64,000 bases of DNA from Nonomuraea solani. Lineage in GTDB: Bacteria; Actinomycetota; Actinomycetes; Streptosporangiales; Streptosporangiaceae. Shown in pieces: positions 41,236 through 49,510 of this stretch. Below the pieces are notes generated by a model. That model was not told where the DNA came from and did no database searches. It saw only the letters and a program-made list of their open reading frames with translations. How positions within the stretch are numbered: the first letter of the stretch is position 1; the number at the start of each line of letters is the position of its first letter. Made by a program: the position numbers and the translations under genes. The stretch covers positions 1 through 64,000 of the forward strand of contig NZ_FNVT01000008.1 in assembly GCF_900108335.1 (NCBI RefSeq), read 5' to 3'.

Positions 41236-41526
41236 TCAGCGTTCGTCCACCAGCTCCGCGAGCTCGACGGACGCGTCCTTGACGACCTCGAACGCCGCCT
41301 TCGCCTCCGGCAGCGCCGGCGCGTCGGCGATGGCGGCGTCCATCTCGGCGCGGGAGGCCCAGCGCCAGTGGTCCACCCAGGTCTCGTCGTCGACCCGGGT
41401 GAGCCGGGTCTCGGCCAGGCCGCCGAACCGGGCGCGGACGGCCTCGATCAGCACGACCCGCCGATGGAGCACCTGGTCGGCGTCGGCGGGGTCGGCGGTG
41501 AAGCGGACGGTACGGATGAGAGTCAT
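41236..41526 (-). CDS. antibiotic biosynthesis monooxygenase-like (ABM) protein
   Basis: A 96-residue dimeric alpha/beta-barrel protein: LIRTVRFTADPADADQVLHRR, ETRLTRVDDETWVDHWRWASRAEMDAAI and a closing helix VKDASVELAELVDER. ABM proteins are cofactor-free monooxygenases or heme/quinone handlers. It is divergent from a TetR gene, with operator-like sequence between, and is the most likely target of that regulator. Confidence 0.85.
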   Translation of the reverse strand: MTLIRTVRFTADPADADQVLHRRVVLIEAVRARFGGLAETRLTRVDDETWVDHWRWASRAEMDAAIADAPALPEAKAAFEVVKDASVELAELVDER

Positions 41527-41541
41527 GGCTATAGCCCTTCT

Positions 41542-41575
41542 CTAGAGTTGACTTCTAGCGAACGTGACTAGAGTT
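41542..41575. promoter_or_regulatory. operator region between the ABM and TetR genes
   Basis: CTAGA and TCTAG arms (41542-41546, 41554-41558) form an imperfect palindrome, and CTAGAGTT is repeated at 41568-41575. The two sites flank both start regions in a 60-bp gap, suiting control of both genes by the TetR protein. Confidence 0.55.
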
Positions 41576-41586
41576 AGACTACAGCC

Positions 41587-42228
41587 ATGAGCGACGTCAA
41601 GAGGGTCAGCAAACGTACGCAGAAGGCCCAGGAGACCCGCGCGCGCATCCTGAAGGCGGCCGGCGAGCTGTTCGTGCGCGACGGATACGGGGCCACCAAC
41701 CTGCAGGACGTCGCCGAGCTGGCGGGCGTGGCCGTGCAGACGATCTACTTCGTCTTCGGCAACAAGCGCTCGCTGCTGAAGGAGCTCGTTGACGTCACCA
41801 TCGCGGGCGACGACGAGCCGGTGGCGACCATGGACCGGACCTGGTTCAGGGAGGCGATGGCGGCGGGGAGCGCCGCCGAGCACCTCAGCGCGCATGTACG
41901 CGGCACGACGGCGGTGCTCGCCAGGGTCGCCCCGATCACCAAGGTGCTCGAAACGGCGGTGGCCATGGACCCTGAGGTGGCGGCGGAGTGGCCGCAGACC
42001 GTGGATCCGCGCTACGTCGTGCAGCGGGCGGCGGCCGAGTCGCTCATGGCCAAACTGGGCGCGCGGCCTGACCTGTCACCCGAATCGGCGGCCGACGTGC
42101 TGTACGGGGTTCTGAGCCCCGAGCTCTACCTGCTGCTGGCCGGCAAGCGGGGCTGGCCGCCCGAGCGGTGGGAGGAGTGGGCCCGCGAGACGCTGGCGGC
42201 CCAGCTGTTGAGCGATCAGGGCATGTGA
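41587..42228 (+). CDS. TetR-family regulator
   Basis: 213 residues. The HTH domain is RARILKAAGELFVRDGYGATNLQDVAELAGVAVQTIYFVFGNKRSLL; the C-terminal domain includes DVLYGVLSPELYLLLAGKRGWPPERWEEW, a common ending in actinomycete TetR proteins. It probably represses the divergent ABM gene and itself. Its 3' end overlaps the opposing STAS gene by 13 bp. Confidence 0.94.
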   Translation: MSDVKRVSKRTQKAQETRARILKAAGELFVRDGYGATNLQDVAELAGVAVQTIYFVFGNKRSLLKELVDVTIAGDDEPVATMDRTWFREAMAAGSAAEHLSAHVRGTTAVLARVAPITKVLETAVAMDPEVAAEWPQTVDPRYVVQRAAAESLMAKLGARPDLSPESAADVLYGVLSPELYLLLAGKRGWPPERWEEWARETLAAQLLSDQGM

Positions 42229-42539
42229 AGGCCGGAGGCGTGCCGCCAGCCGGTCAGCGTGAGGAGGCGGCGGGCCTGCGGAGAGACCGGGGCGAGGATG
42301 AGCCGCCGGCCCTGGGGCAGGCGGCCGGCGCCGGCGACGATGACGCGCATGCCCGCCACGTCGATGAAGGTCAGGCCGGACAGGTCGAGCCGGAGGTCCT
42401 GTTTGCCGGTCTGGAGCGCCTGGTCCAGGGCGCCGGCCAGCACGTGACGGTTGGCGTAGTCGATCTCGCCCGTCACTTTCAGGCCGAGGGGGTGCGGGAC
42501 GAGCGTCACGTCGGTGAGTGGGGGGTGCCTGCCGTACAT
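42216..42539 (-). CDS. STAS-domain protein (anti-sigma antagonist-like)
   Basis: 107 residues from ATG 42539; a GTG at 42599 would add 20 residues that do not look like the family. LGLKVTGEIDYANRHVLAGAL and LRLDLSGLTFIDVAGMRVIV make a STAS fold. At the phosphorylation site the family Ser of D-S-S-G is replaced: the sequence is FIDVAGMR, with Val where Ser is expected. So it may bind partners without phospho-control. No anti-sigma kinase is adjacent. Confidence 0.8.
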   Translation of the reverse strand: MYGRHPPLTDVTLVPHPLGLKVTGEIDYANRHVLAGALDQALQTGKQDLRLDLSGLTFIDVAGMRVIVAGAGRLPQGRRLILAPVSPQARRLLTLTGWRHASGLHMP

Positions 42540-42611
42540 CTGTAGTGAAGTGCCCGGAAAAGGAAGATTTATGTGAGACCTGCCGAGGGCGTACCGCACC
42601 TTTTGCGTGAT

Positions 42612-42645
42612 TTGACAGATTGTTCGCGGTGATCGTTGGTATGGT
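42612..42645 (+). promoter_or_regulatory. possible promoter of the lipoprotein gene
   Basis: TTGACA at 42612-42617 is followed 18 bp later by TTGGTA(T). Transcription would start at or just before the GTG at 42652, implying a leaderless mRNA. The -10 match is weak. Confidence 0.35.
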
Positions 42646-42651
42646 CCGAAC

Positions 42652-43092
42652 GTGCGCGCCCGCCGTCACATCTTCACCGCGGTGCTCTTATGCATCGCGG
42701 CGATGACGGCCTGCACGGCGCCCTCCGAGGTGCCCACGCTCGAAGCGGCCACCCAGCGGCTCAACACCGACGCCGGCAGCCTGGCCGGCACCGCCGACCT
42801 GCGATTGTCGGCCGTCGAGCAGGCGGACGACGGGTCGTGTGTGCCGGGGCAGGTGCGGCGGTTCCTGCGGGCGGAGACCGCGCACGCCGAGGCGTCCACC
42901 GGGCTGCTGGATCGTCTGCAGGCCATGGGCTATCACAAGGTGGTCGACGACCTGGACTTCCGGGACGACGAGCAGGACGTCGCGGTGCTGCGTAATCCGG
43001 AGACGGAGCTGACGTTCGAGCTGACCGTCCTGTCCGGGGACCGGCCGACGGTCCAGGTGGTCGGCAAGACCACCTGCTACGTGACCGAATAG
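42652..43092 (+). CDS. hypothetical lipoprotein
   Basis: 146 residues, starting at GTG with almost no leader. The signal peptide ends in AAMTAC (Cys21). The mature part is a small alpha/beta domain with two further Cys (in DGSCVPGQ and KTTCYVTE) that may form a disulfide. I recognise no family. It would sit on the outer face of the membrane. Confidence 0.8.
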   Translation: MRARRHIFTAVLLCIAAMTACTAPSEVPTLEAATQRLNTDAGSLAGTADLRLSAVEQADDGSCVPGQVRRFLRAETAHAEASTGLLDRLQAMGYHKVVDDLDFRDDEQDVAVLRNPETELTFELTVLSGDRPTVQVVGKTTCYVTE

Positions 43093-43115
43093 ATCACCCC
43101 ACCTACCCGTACTGA

Positions 43116-43260
43116 TCCGCCGTCGCCCCTGCTGTCCCTTTGAGAGGACGGGGGCCATGCGCTCCGGTGTAGTCCCTCCCTTTGAGAGGGCAGGGCGAGA
43201 GGGACCTCCGCCGTCGTCCCTGCTGTCCCTTCGAGAGGGCGGGACGAGAGGACGGGGGCC
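43116..43260. repeat. direct and inverted repeats between two genes
   Basis: A 31-bp segment beginning tccgccgtcg and containing ctgctgtccctt occurs at 43116 and 43207 with two differences; each copy is followed further on by gaggacgggggcc (43144, 43248). Between them gtccctccctt pairs with gagaggg-type arms. It may fold as terminators for the convergent lipoprotein and permease genes. Confidence 0.75.
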
Positions 43261-43291
43261 GCGCGCCCGCCCTGGCGAGCGCGGGCCGGCG

Positions 43292-44512
43292 TCAAGGGGT
43301 GGACAGGGCTTCTGTTGGGGAGAGGCGGGAGGCGCGGATGGCCGGGTAGAGGCCGGCGATGGCGCCGATGAGCAGGGTCGCCGCCAGGCCGCCGATCGTG
43401 GCCCACGCGGGCACCACGGACGGCCAGCCGCTGTAGAACGCGTACCCCATCGTGACCCCCGTACCGAGCAGCACCCCGCCGACTCCGCCCATCGCCGACA
43501 GCAGCAGCGACTCGGCCAGGAACTGGGTGCGGATCTGGCCGCGGGTCGCGCCCAAAGAGCGGCGCAGGCCGATCTCCGCGCGGCGTTCCAGCACCGAGAT
43601 GACCATGGTGTTGGCCACCCCGACCCCACCCACGAGCAGGGCGACCGCCCCCACGCCCAGCAGCAGGTTCGCGAACGCCTGGCTGGTGGCCTGCTTGGCG
43701 GCCAGCGCGTCGGACGGGCGGGAGACGTCCACCTCGTTCGGCGCCTCGGGGTTGGCCGTGCCGGCCAGCACCTGGCGTACCGACTCCAGCTTGGCCTCCT
43801 CCGACCTGGTGTAGAGGATGGTCGGATGCCCGTCGAAGCCCAGCCGCTCCTCCGCCACGGGCCAGCCGATCATGACGCCGGTGTCCACCTCCGCGGCCAG
43901 CGCCACCGGCTCCAGGATCCCGACGACCGTGAACCGCACGCCGCCCACGATGACCTGCGCGTCCGGCCCGGCCGCGCCGATGCCGAGCCGCTGGGCGGCG
44001 GTCGAGCCGAGTACGGCGGCCGGGTAGCGTTCGGTGGCCGCGTTCAGCCAGGTCCCGTTGCGCAGCTTCGCGCCCACCGCGGCGAGCAGGTCGAGGCGGG
44101 CGGCGTAGGTGATGAGGCCGCCGGTCTGGGCCTCCGGGATCTCCTCCGAGCGGTAGACCTTGGCCTCGGCGATCTTGCCGATCGACGAGGCCGACTCGAC
44201 CGGGCCGATCCGCTCGATCATGGCCTCCGCGTCCTTCGGCATCAGCGCCGCCTCGCCCATGAGCGTGCTGCCCGACGAGAGGGTGAGCAGGTTGGTGCCC
44301 AGCGCGGAGAGCTGGCGGTCGAGCTCGGCGCCCGAGGAGGACGAGAGCCCGACCACGCCGACCATGGCCGCGATGCCGATGGCGATGCCCAGCGCGGACA
44401 GGAAGGCTCGCAGCGGACGGGTTCGCAGGCCGACCGCGCCGACCCGCATCACGTCGCGCGGCCGCATCCTGGCCGGGGACGGCTTCGGCCGCGCCACCTC
44501 GGTGACCGCCAT
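43292..44512 (-). CDS. MacB-type ABC transporter permease (FtsX family)
   Basis: 406 residues: an N-terminal helix (LRAFLSALGIAIGIAAMVGVVGL), a large periplasmic MacB core (about 60-270) and three C-terminal helices with EIGLRRSLGATRGQIRTQFLAESLLL. Such permeases drive export of peptides or lipids by mechanotransmission rather than transport across the membrane. The ATG at 44512 overlaps the ATPase stop (TGATG); an earlier in-frame start is not needed. It is the last gene of the four-gene module. Confidence 0.93.
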   Translation of the reverse strand: MAVTEVARPKPSPARMRPRDVMRVGAVGLRTRPLRAFLSALGIAIGIAAMVGVVGLSSSSGAELDRQLSALGTNLLTLSSGSTLMGEAALMPKDAEAMIERIGPVESASSIGKIAEAKVYRSEEIPEAQTGGLITYAARLDLLAAVGAKLRNGTWLNAATERYPAAVLGSTAAQRLGIGAAGPDAQVIVGGVRFTVVGILEPVALAAEVDTGVMIGWPVAEERLGFDGHPTILYTRSEEAKLESVRQVLAGTANPEAPNEVDVSRPSDALAAKQATSQAFANLLLGVGAVALLVGGVGVANTMVISVLERRAEIGLRRSLGATRGQIRTQFLAESLLLSAMGGVGGVLLGTGVTMGYAFYSGWPSVVPAWATIGGLAATLLIGAIAGLYPAIRASRLSPTEALSTP

Positions 44513-45231
44513 CACGCCACCCCGGATCGTGCGGGCTCGGGCCACGACTCGGGCCCCGCCGCGGAGTCGGAGATGATCTCGCCGTCGCGCATGCGTACCT
44601 GCCGGGGCAGGCTGGCGGCGATCTCCCGGTCGTGCGTGATGATCACGATGGTGGTCCCGCTCGCGTTCAGCTCGTGCAGCAATTCCATCACTCCCGCGCC
44701 CGACACCGAGTCCAGCGCGCCGGTGGGCTCGTCGGCCAGGAGCAGCGGCGGTTCGCCCGCCACCGCCCTGGCGATCGCCACGCGCTGCCGTTCGCCGCCG
44801 GACAGTTCGTGCGGCTCGTGGTCCAGGCGGTGCCCGAGCCCGACCCGTTCGAGCGCCGCCGCTGCTCTGCGGCGCCGTTCGGCCCGGCCGAGGCCGGTGT
44901 AGATGAGGCCGTCGGCCACGTTGTCCAGCGCGGGGATCTTCGCGGCCAGGTGAAAGGACTGGAAGACGAATCCGATCGTGGTCGCGCGCAACGCCGAGAG
45001 CTGGCCGTCGGACAGCTTGGAGACGTCGTACCCGTCGATCTGGATGGTGCCCGAGGACGGCCGGTCGAGGGTGCCGACGACGTTGAGCATGGTCGACTTC
45101 CCCGACCCGGACGGGCCGACGATGGCGATGAGCTCGCCGTGCTCGATCCGCAGCGACACGGATCGCAGCGCCGCCACACCTCCGGGGTACGTCCTGGACA
45201 CGTCCGTCAGGGCGATCATCGGGTACGTCAT
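44512..45231 (-). CDS. MacB/LolD-type ABC transporter ATPase
   Basis: A 239-residue ATPase with Walker A GPSGSGKST (39-47), signature LSGGERQR and Walker B LLLADEPTGALD, then HD in VIITHDREIA. The insertion FVFQSFHLAAKIPALDNVADGL is typical of the LolD/MacB group. It overlaps both neighbours by a few bases. It supplies energy to the FtsX-type permease. Confidence 0.95.
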   Translation of the reverse strand: MTYPMIALTDVSRTYPGGVAALRSVSLRIEHGELIAIVGPSGSGKSTMLNVVGTLDRPSSGTIQIDGYDVSKLSDGQLSALRATTIGFVFQSFHLAAKIPALDNVADGLIYTGLGRAERRRRAAAALERVGLGHRLDHEPHELSGGERQRVAIARAVAGEPPLLLADEPTGALDSVSGAGVMELLHELNASGTTIVIITHDREIAASLPRQVRMRDGEIISDSAAGPESWPEPARSGVA

Positions 45232-46361
45232 TTCGGCATCCCCACGGTCATGCCCTCGGTGAGCCCGTCGCCGGTGACCTCGACCCGGCCGCCGGCGAAC
45301 AATCCCGTCTCGACACCGATATATCGGGACTTGCCGCCTTCGATGATCTCCAGGCCGTACCCGCCCTCCTGCAGCGCCACCAGCGCCGCGACCGGCACCG
45401 TCAGCACGTCCTTGCGCTGCGACGCCGTGAACGTCACGTCCACCGCCGCCTTGTCCAGCCCCTTGGCCGCCTTGGCGGCGCCGATCGACACCAGCGCCTC
45501 CACCCGTGTCTCCGGGTCGGCGTCCTGGCCCTCGCCCGGCACGATGACCGTGGCCACCTCGGTGACCTTGCCCTTGACGCTCTTGCCGCCCGGCAGCGTG
45601 ACCTCGACCTTGGCGCCCTTCTTGGCCATCCGCTGGTCCTCGGCCTCGAGTTGCACCGTGATGACCTTGGACGTGCCGCTATAGGTCAGGATCTTCTGGC
45701 CGGGCGTGGCCGGCTGGCCCTCCTCGGTGTCCAGGCTCTCCACCCGGACCTTGCCGGGTGCGAAGACGACCCGGCCCAGCTCGACCACGCCGGTCTCGTC
45801 CAGGCCCCGGTCGTCCTGCCATTCCATGACGGCCTGGGCCGTGTCCCAGGTGTACTCGTCGTCCACGGTGAAGCCGTCGTAGCCGAGTTTGCTCAGGTTG
45901 CGTTCCAGGTTCTCCACGTCCTTGCCCTCCATACCGGACTTGAGGTCGCGGTAGGCGGGCGTGTCGCCGTACATGAGCATGACCGGCTTGTTGTCCACCC
46001 GGAACAGCGACTTGCCGCGCGAGATCGTCGCGCCGCTGTCAGGCAGCCAGGTGATCGTGCCCGGCTGCCGGCTGACGGCCGTGGTCACCGGGCCGTAGCC
46101 GAGTTCGCCGTCGGCGTCCCTGGTGTCGTTCAGCGTCTGCCTGGTCACCGGGGTGGTGGCCGGGGGCAGGGCGCTGGCCGACCGCGTCGGACCGGCGCTT
46201 CCGTTCAGCAGGCCCGCGCTGTTCACCGCCACGAGCCCGCCCCCTGCGGCGGCCACCGCGACCAGCAGCCCGGCGACCAGCCTGCCCCGGCCGCGGCGGC
46301 GGCGCTGCCGGGGCGGCGTCGCCTCAGGCTCCGCCTTTCCATCGAGGGTGGCCATCCCCAT
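45228..46361 (-). CDS. MacA-like membrane fusion/adaptor protein with peptidoglycan-binding domain
   Basis: 377 residues. A cytoplasmic basic stretch is followed by a membrane helix (about 28-48). The lipoyl-like part (TWLPDSGATISRGKSLFRVDN) encloses a peptidoglycan-binding domain (GMEGKDVENLERNLSKLGYDGFTVDDEYTWDTAQAVMEWQ), and a beta-barrel/MP domain follows from about 215. This architecture is common for actinomycete adaptor partners of MacB. The ATG overlaps the lipoprotein stop (TGATG). Confidence 0.9.
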   Translation of the reverse strand: MGMATLDGKAEPEATPPRQRRRRGRGRLVAGLLVAVAAAGGGLVAVNSAGLLNGSAGPTRSASALPPATTPVTRQTLNDTRDADGELGYGPVTTAVSRQPGTITWLPDSGATISRGKSLFRVDNKPVMLMYGDTPAYRDLKSGMEGKDVENLERNLSKLGYDGFTVDDEYTWDTAQAVMEWQDDRGLDETGVVELGRVVFAPGKVRVESLDTEEGQPATPGQKILTYSGTSKVITVQLEAEDQRMAKKGAKVEVTLPGGKSVKGKVTEVATVIVPGEGQDADPETRVEALVSIGAAKAAKGLDKAAVDVTFTASQRKDVLTVPVAALVALQEGGYGLEIIEGGKSRYIGVETGLFAGGRVEVTGDGLTEGMTVGMPK

Positions 46362-46888
46362 CAAGAACCTCCCATACCGGCCTCAGCGGCTTCCTTCTGG
46401 CACTTCTCCTGCGCGCTCTTGAAGTCGGGGTCGTTGCCGACCTCGCCGGTGATGCGCATCATGCCGCCCTCGGGGTCGGGGTAGCTCTCGACGCCGTTGT
46501 CGCGCATGCACTGGGCGAGTTTGCGCAGGTTCTCGGCCGCCTTGGGGTCGCCGCCGCCCTGGCGCTGGCCGCTCGGGGCGTACTGCTTGCAGGCCTCCTG
46601 CGCCGCCTCGACCTTCTCCTGCGGCACGCTCCCGTCGAACTTCATCATCATCTTGCCGTCCGGCTCCGGGTCCGGTACGTCCACGCCGTTCTCACGCATG
46701 CACTGCGCGAACTTGAGCGCCTTGGCCTGCCGATCCTCGGTCGGCTTGGCGCTGGCCGCGGCCTGGTTGCCGGTGCCGCTCACCGACGCGACGTCGGACC
46801 CGGCGGTCTCGCCCGAGCCGCAGCCGCTCAGGAGCAGGGATAGGGCGATCGGCGCCGTGACCAGCGCACTGAGGACTCGTCCTCGCAT
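46361..46888 (-). CDS. lipoprotein with two Cys-Met-Arg repeats
   Basis: 175 residues; lipobox LLSGC (Cys23). Two internal repeats stand out: LKFAQCMRENGVDVPDPEPDG at about 58-78 and KLAQCMRDNGVESYPDPEGG at about 124-143, each followed by a Met-rich strand and a further Cys (EACKQ, EKCQK). Proteins of this type often lead MacAB-like operons in actinomycetes and may receive or bind the exported molecule, or bind a metal through Cys/Met; both are inference. Confidence 0.85.
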   Translation of the reverse strand: MRGRVLSALVTAPIALSLLLSGCGSGETAGSDVASVSGTGNQAAASAKPTEDRQAKALKFAQCMRENGVDVPDPEPDGKMMMKFDGSVPQEKVEAAQEACKQYAPSGQRQGGGDPKAAENLRKLAQCMRDNGVESYPDPEGGMMRITGEVGNDPDFKSAQEKCQKEAAEAGMGGS

Positions 46889-47039
46889 GAAACTTCTCCT
46901 CTGGTGAGAGAACCTCGTTCGAGGGGAGATGCAATAGGCCGCGCTGTTTCCTCAGCGTTTCCATCGGCGGCTTATTTTGACCAAATGCCCCCTAGGTCAC
47001 ACTCGGCTTTGTAAGCGGAAAGAAGGGCCTGGGTGCGCC

Positions 47040-47696
47040 ATGCGGGTGCTGGTGGTTGAGGACGAGCGCATGCTCGCCGACGCGATTGCCGAATGGCTGC
47101 GTGAGGAGACCCACGCGGTCGACCTGGCACACGACGGCGAGGCCGCGCTGGAACGGATCGCGGTCAACGACTATGACGTGGTCGTGCTGGACCGGGACCT
47201 GCCGCGCGTCCACGGTGACGAGGTGTGCAAGGAGCTGGTCGCGTCGGAGCGCGACGCGCGGGTGCTCATGCTCACGGCCGCCGCCCAGCTCGACGACCGG
47301 GTGACCGGGCTGTCCCTGGGGGCCGACGACTATCTGTCCAAGCCGTTCGCCTTTCCCGAGCTGGCCGCCCGGGTCCTGGCGCTGGGCCGGCGCTCACGGC
47401 CGGCCGTGCCGCCCGTGCTGCGGCGGGCCGGGATCACGCTCGATCCGGCGCGCAGGGAGGTGTTCAGGAACGGGCGGTTCGTACCGTTATCGAAGAAGGA
47501 GTTCGCCGTCCTGACCGAGCTGATGCGGGCCGGCGGGAACGTCGTCTCGGCCGAGCAGCTCCTGGAGAAGGCGTGGGACGAGCACGCCGACCCGTTCACG
47601 GGCGCGGTCCGGCTCACCATACTCAAACTGCGCCGCAAGCTCGCCGACCCGCCGGTCGTGGAGACCGTGCCGGGAGTCGGCTACCGCATCGCATGA
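47040..47696 (+). CDS. OmpR/PhoB-type response regulator
   Basis: 218 residues. The receiver has the acidic pair in VVEDER, phospho-acceptor Asp51 in VVVLDRDLPRVHG and Lys in DDYLSKPFAF. The winged-helix output reads LSKKEFAVLTELMRAGGNVVSAEQLL and LTILKLRRKL. The start is the ATG at 47040. It overlaps the kinase gene by 4 bp and is divergent from the MacAB-like module, which it probably regulates. Confidence 0.95.
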   Translation: MRVLVVEDERMLADAIAEWLREETHAVDLAHDGEAALERIAVNDYDVVVLDRDLPRVHGDEVCKELVASERDARVLMLTAAAQLDDRVTGLSLGADDYLSKPFAFPELAARVLALGRRSRPAVPPVLRRAGITLDPARREVFRNGRFVPLSKKEFAVLTELMRAGGNVVSAEQLLEKAWDEHADPFTGAVRLTILKLRRKLADPPVVETVPGVGYRIA

Positions 47697-48886
47697 AAGT
47701 ACGTCCGACGCTGCGGCTGCGGCTCACCCTCGTCTACGGCGCCCTGTTCTTCCTCGCCGGGCTGACCCTGCTCGGTGTCACGTACTTCCTGTTCAACCAG
47801 CAGCTCAACCGGAGCTTCGAGAGCCGGTACGCCGCCGAGCCCGGCAAGACCAAGAACCTGATCTTCATCGAGAAGGGCGGCGTCGAGCTGCGGGGCCAGG
47901 ATGCGATCAACTGGCTGCGGCAGCAGGAGGAGGAGCTGCGCGGCGTCGCCATCACCTCACTGCTCTCCCAGGGCGCGATCGCGCTCGTCGTGGTCGGGGG
48001 CGCGGCCGTCGGACTCGGCTGGGTGGTCGCCGGCCGCGTACTGGCCCCGCTGCACCTGGTCACCGCCACGGCCCGCAAGATCGCCGCCGCGCCCATGGCC
48101 GAGCGCGGCCTGCACGAGCGGATCGCGCTGCAGGGGCCCGCCGACGAGGTCAAGGATCTGGCCGACACCTTCGATACCATGGTGGAGCGGCTCGACCACT
48201 CCTTCGACGGGCAGCGCCGGTTCGTCGCCAACGCCTCCCACGAGCTGCGCACTCCCCTCACGCTCAACCGGGCGCTGGTCGAGCTGGCCATGCACCGGCG
48301 TACCGCCTCGTCCGACGTCAAGGAGCTGGGCGAGAGCCTGCTGGAGATCAACACCCGCCACGAACGCCTGATCAGCGGCCTGCTGCTGCTGGCCAGGTCG
48401 GAGCAGGAGATCGCGGAACGGTCGCCGGTCGATCTGGCCGACGTGGTCACGCACGTGATCGCGCACACCGAGCGCGACGCCGCCGACGCGAAGGTCAGCG
48501 TGTACGAGGTCAGCGCCCAGGCCCCCACCACCGGGGACGCGCTGCTGCTCGAACGGCTCGTGCACAACCTGGTCGAGAACGGCATCCGGTACAACCTGGA
48601 CGACGGGACCGGGTGGGTGCGGGTGGTGAGCCGTACCGTGTCCGAGGGCCGGGTGGAGGTCGAGGTCAGCAACACGGGGCCGAGCGTGCCGCCGTACGAC
48701 GTTCCGCTGCTGTTCAAGCCGTTCCATCGACTCGGGACGGAGCGGACGGTGACGGGGACCAGTGCGGGGCTGGGGTTGTCGATCGTCCGGTCGGTGGCGG
48801 TGGCGCACGGCGGCGACATCCGGGCCTGGCCCCGGGACGGCGGGGGGCTGGTCGTGGTCGCGGCCCTGCCCCGGGCCCGCGACTAG
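47693..48886 (+). CDS. sensor histidine kinase
   Basis: 397 residues. Two membrane helices (about 12-33 and 92-113) enclose a short 58-residue extracellular loop, then come a HAMP domain and the HisKA box NASHELRTPLTLNRAL with His183. The ATPase boxes are NLVENGIRYN, SNTGPSVPP and GTSAGLGLSIV. A small loop suggests sensing of envelope stress or a peptide near the membrane, as in other kinases beside export systems. Its 3' end overlaps the YciI gene by 4 bp. Confidence 0.95.
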   Translation: MKVRPTLRLRLTLVYGALFFLAGLTLLGVTYFLFNQQLNRSFESRYAAEPGKTKNLIFIEKGGVELRGQDAINWLRQQEEELRGVAITSLLSQGAIALVVVGGAAVGLGWVVAGRVLAPLHLVTATARKIAAAPMAERGLHERIALQGPADEVKDLADTFDTMVERLDHSFDGQRRFVANASHELRTPLTLNRALVELAMHRRTASSDVKELGESLLEINTRHERLISGLLLLARSEQEIAERSPVDLADVVTHVIAHTERDAADAKVSVYEVSAQAPTTGDALLLERLVHNLVENGIRYNLDDGTGWVRVVSRTVSEGRVEVEVSNTGPSVPPYDVPLLFKPFHRLGTERTVTGTSAGLGLSIVRSVAVAHGGDIRAWPRDGGGLVVVAALPRARD

Positions 48887-49173
48887 CCGAGCAGCGCGCG
48901 CAGGTCGTCGCGGATCCGCCCCGGCTCGACGGTGACGATCTCGTACGCGGCCACGCCCGCCACCGCGAACGGATCCTCGGCCGCCACCCGCTCCACGTGT
49001 TCCCGGGGACCGACGGCCAGGATCACGCCGCCGAGGTCGCCGGGGACCGTCTGACCGGACAGCAGGAACGTACCGTCGGCGTGCCGGCGCTCCAGGTAGG
49101 TCACGTGACCCGGCACATGAGGGCTCACCTGGTCGATCGGAGCGGTGTAGCGCACCAGCAGCACGTGCAACAT
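48883..49173 (-). CDS. YciI-like protein
   Basis: 96 residues of the YCII fold, a small alpha/beta barrel related to muconolactone isomerases. VRYTAPIDQVSPHVPGHVTYLERRHADG carries the conserved His that marks the active site, and ILAVGPREHVERVAAEDPFAVAGVAAYEIVTV completes the fold. Starts further upstream add residues without family character. The function in cells is unknown. Confidence 0.85.
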   Translation of the reverse strand: MLHVLLVRYTAPIDQVSPHVPGHVTYLERRHADGTFLLSGQTVPGDLGGVILAVGPREHVERVAAEDPFAVAGVAAYEIVTVEPGRIRDDLRALLG

Positions 49174-49510
49174 GCCGCCATTCTCCCGCCATCCGCGCAT
49201 GCCGAGCGCCATACCGGGAGCGACGGGCGCTATCCCAGAGACGACGAGCGCAGTCCGATCATAACGGGCACCATTCGGGGGGCCACGAGCGCAATCCGAG
49301 CATGACGGACACCATCCGGGGCGACGGCCCACCAATCGAGCGCGTCGGACATCCACCGAATATCGGCCGCCGGCCGAGGGTGGCGGCCGCATGCCTCGTA
49401 CTCCACACGTGCTGAATCGCCGCAGGCGAACCGGCCTCTCCACCTCCCTCTTTCTTCAGAAGGACCCCGCCGAAGTGCGGCGGAGAGGGAGAGTCATGGC
49501 GAATATAGGA
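49174..49510. other. 337-bp gap with a tandem repeat and a hairpin
   Basis: An imperfect tandem repeat with 41-bp period covers 49244-49321 (acgagcgca, tccga, acgg and caccat blocks shared). A 17-bp segment starting gccgagggtgg at 49373 is an exact copy of one at 49514 inside the lysE 3' end. A hairpin (CCGCCG/CGGCGG, 49467-49483) may terminate the LysE transcript. No convincing gene is seen. Confidence 0.6.

Noticed and set aside
49174..49443. N-terminal extension of the YciI gene
   Set aside because: The extra codons are Arg/Pro/Gly-rich, cover the 41-bp repeat and have no family similarity.
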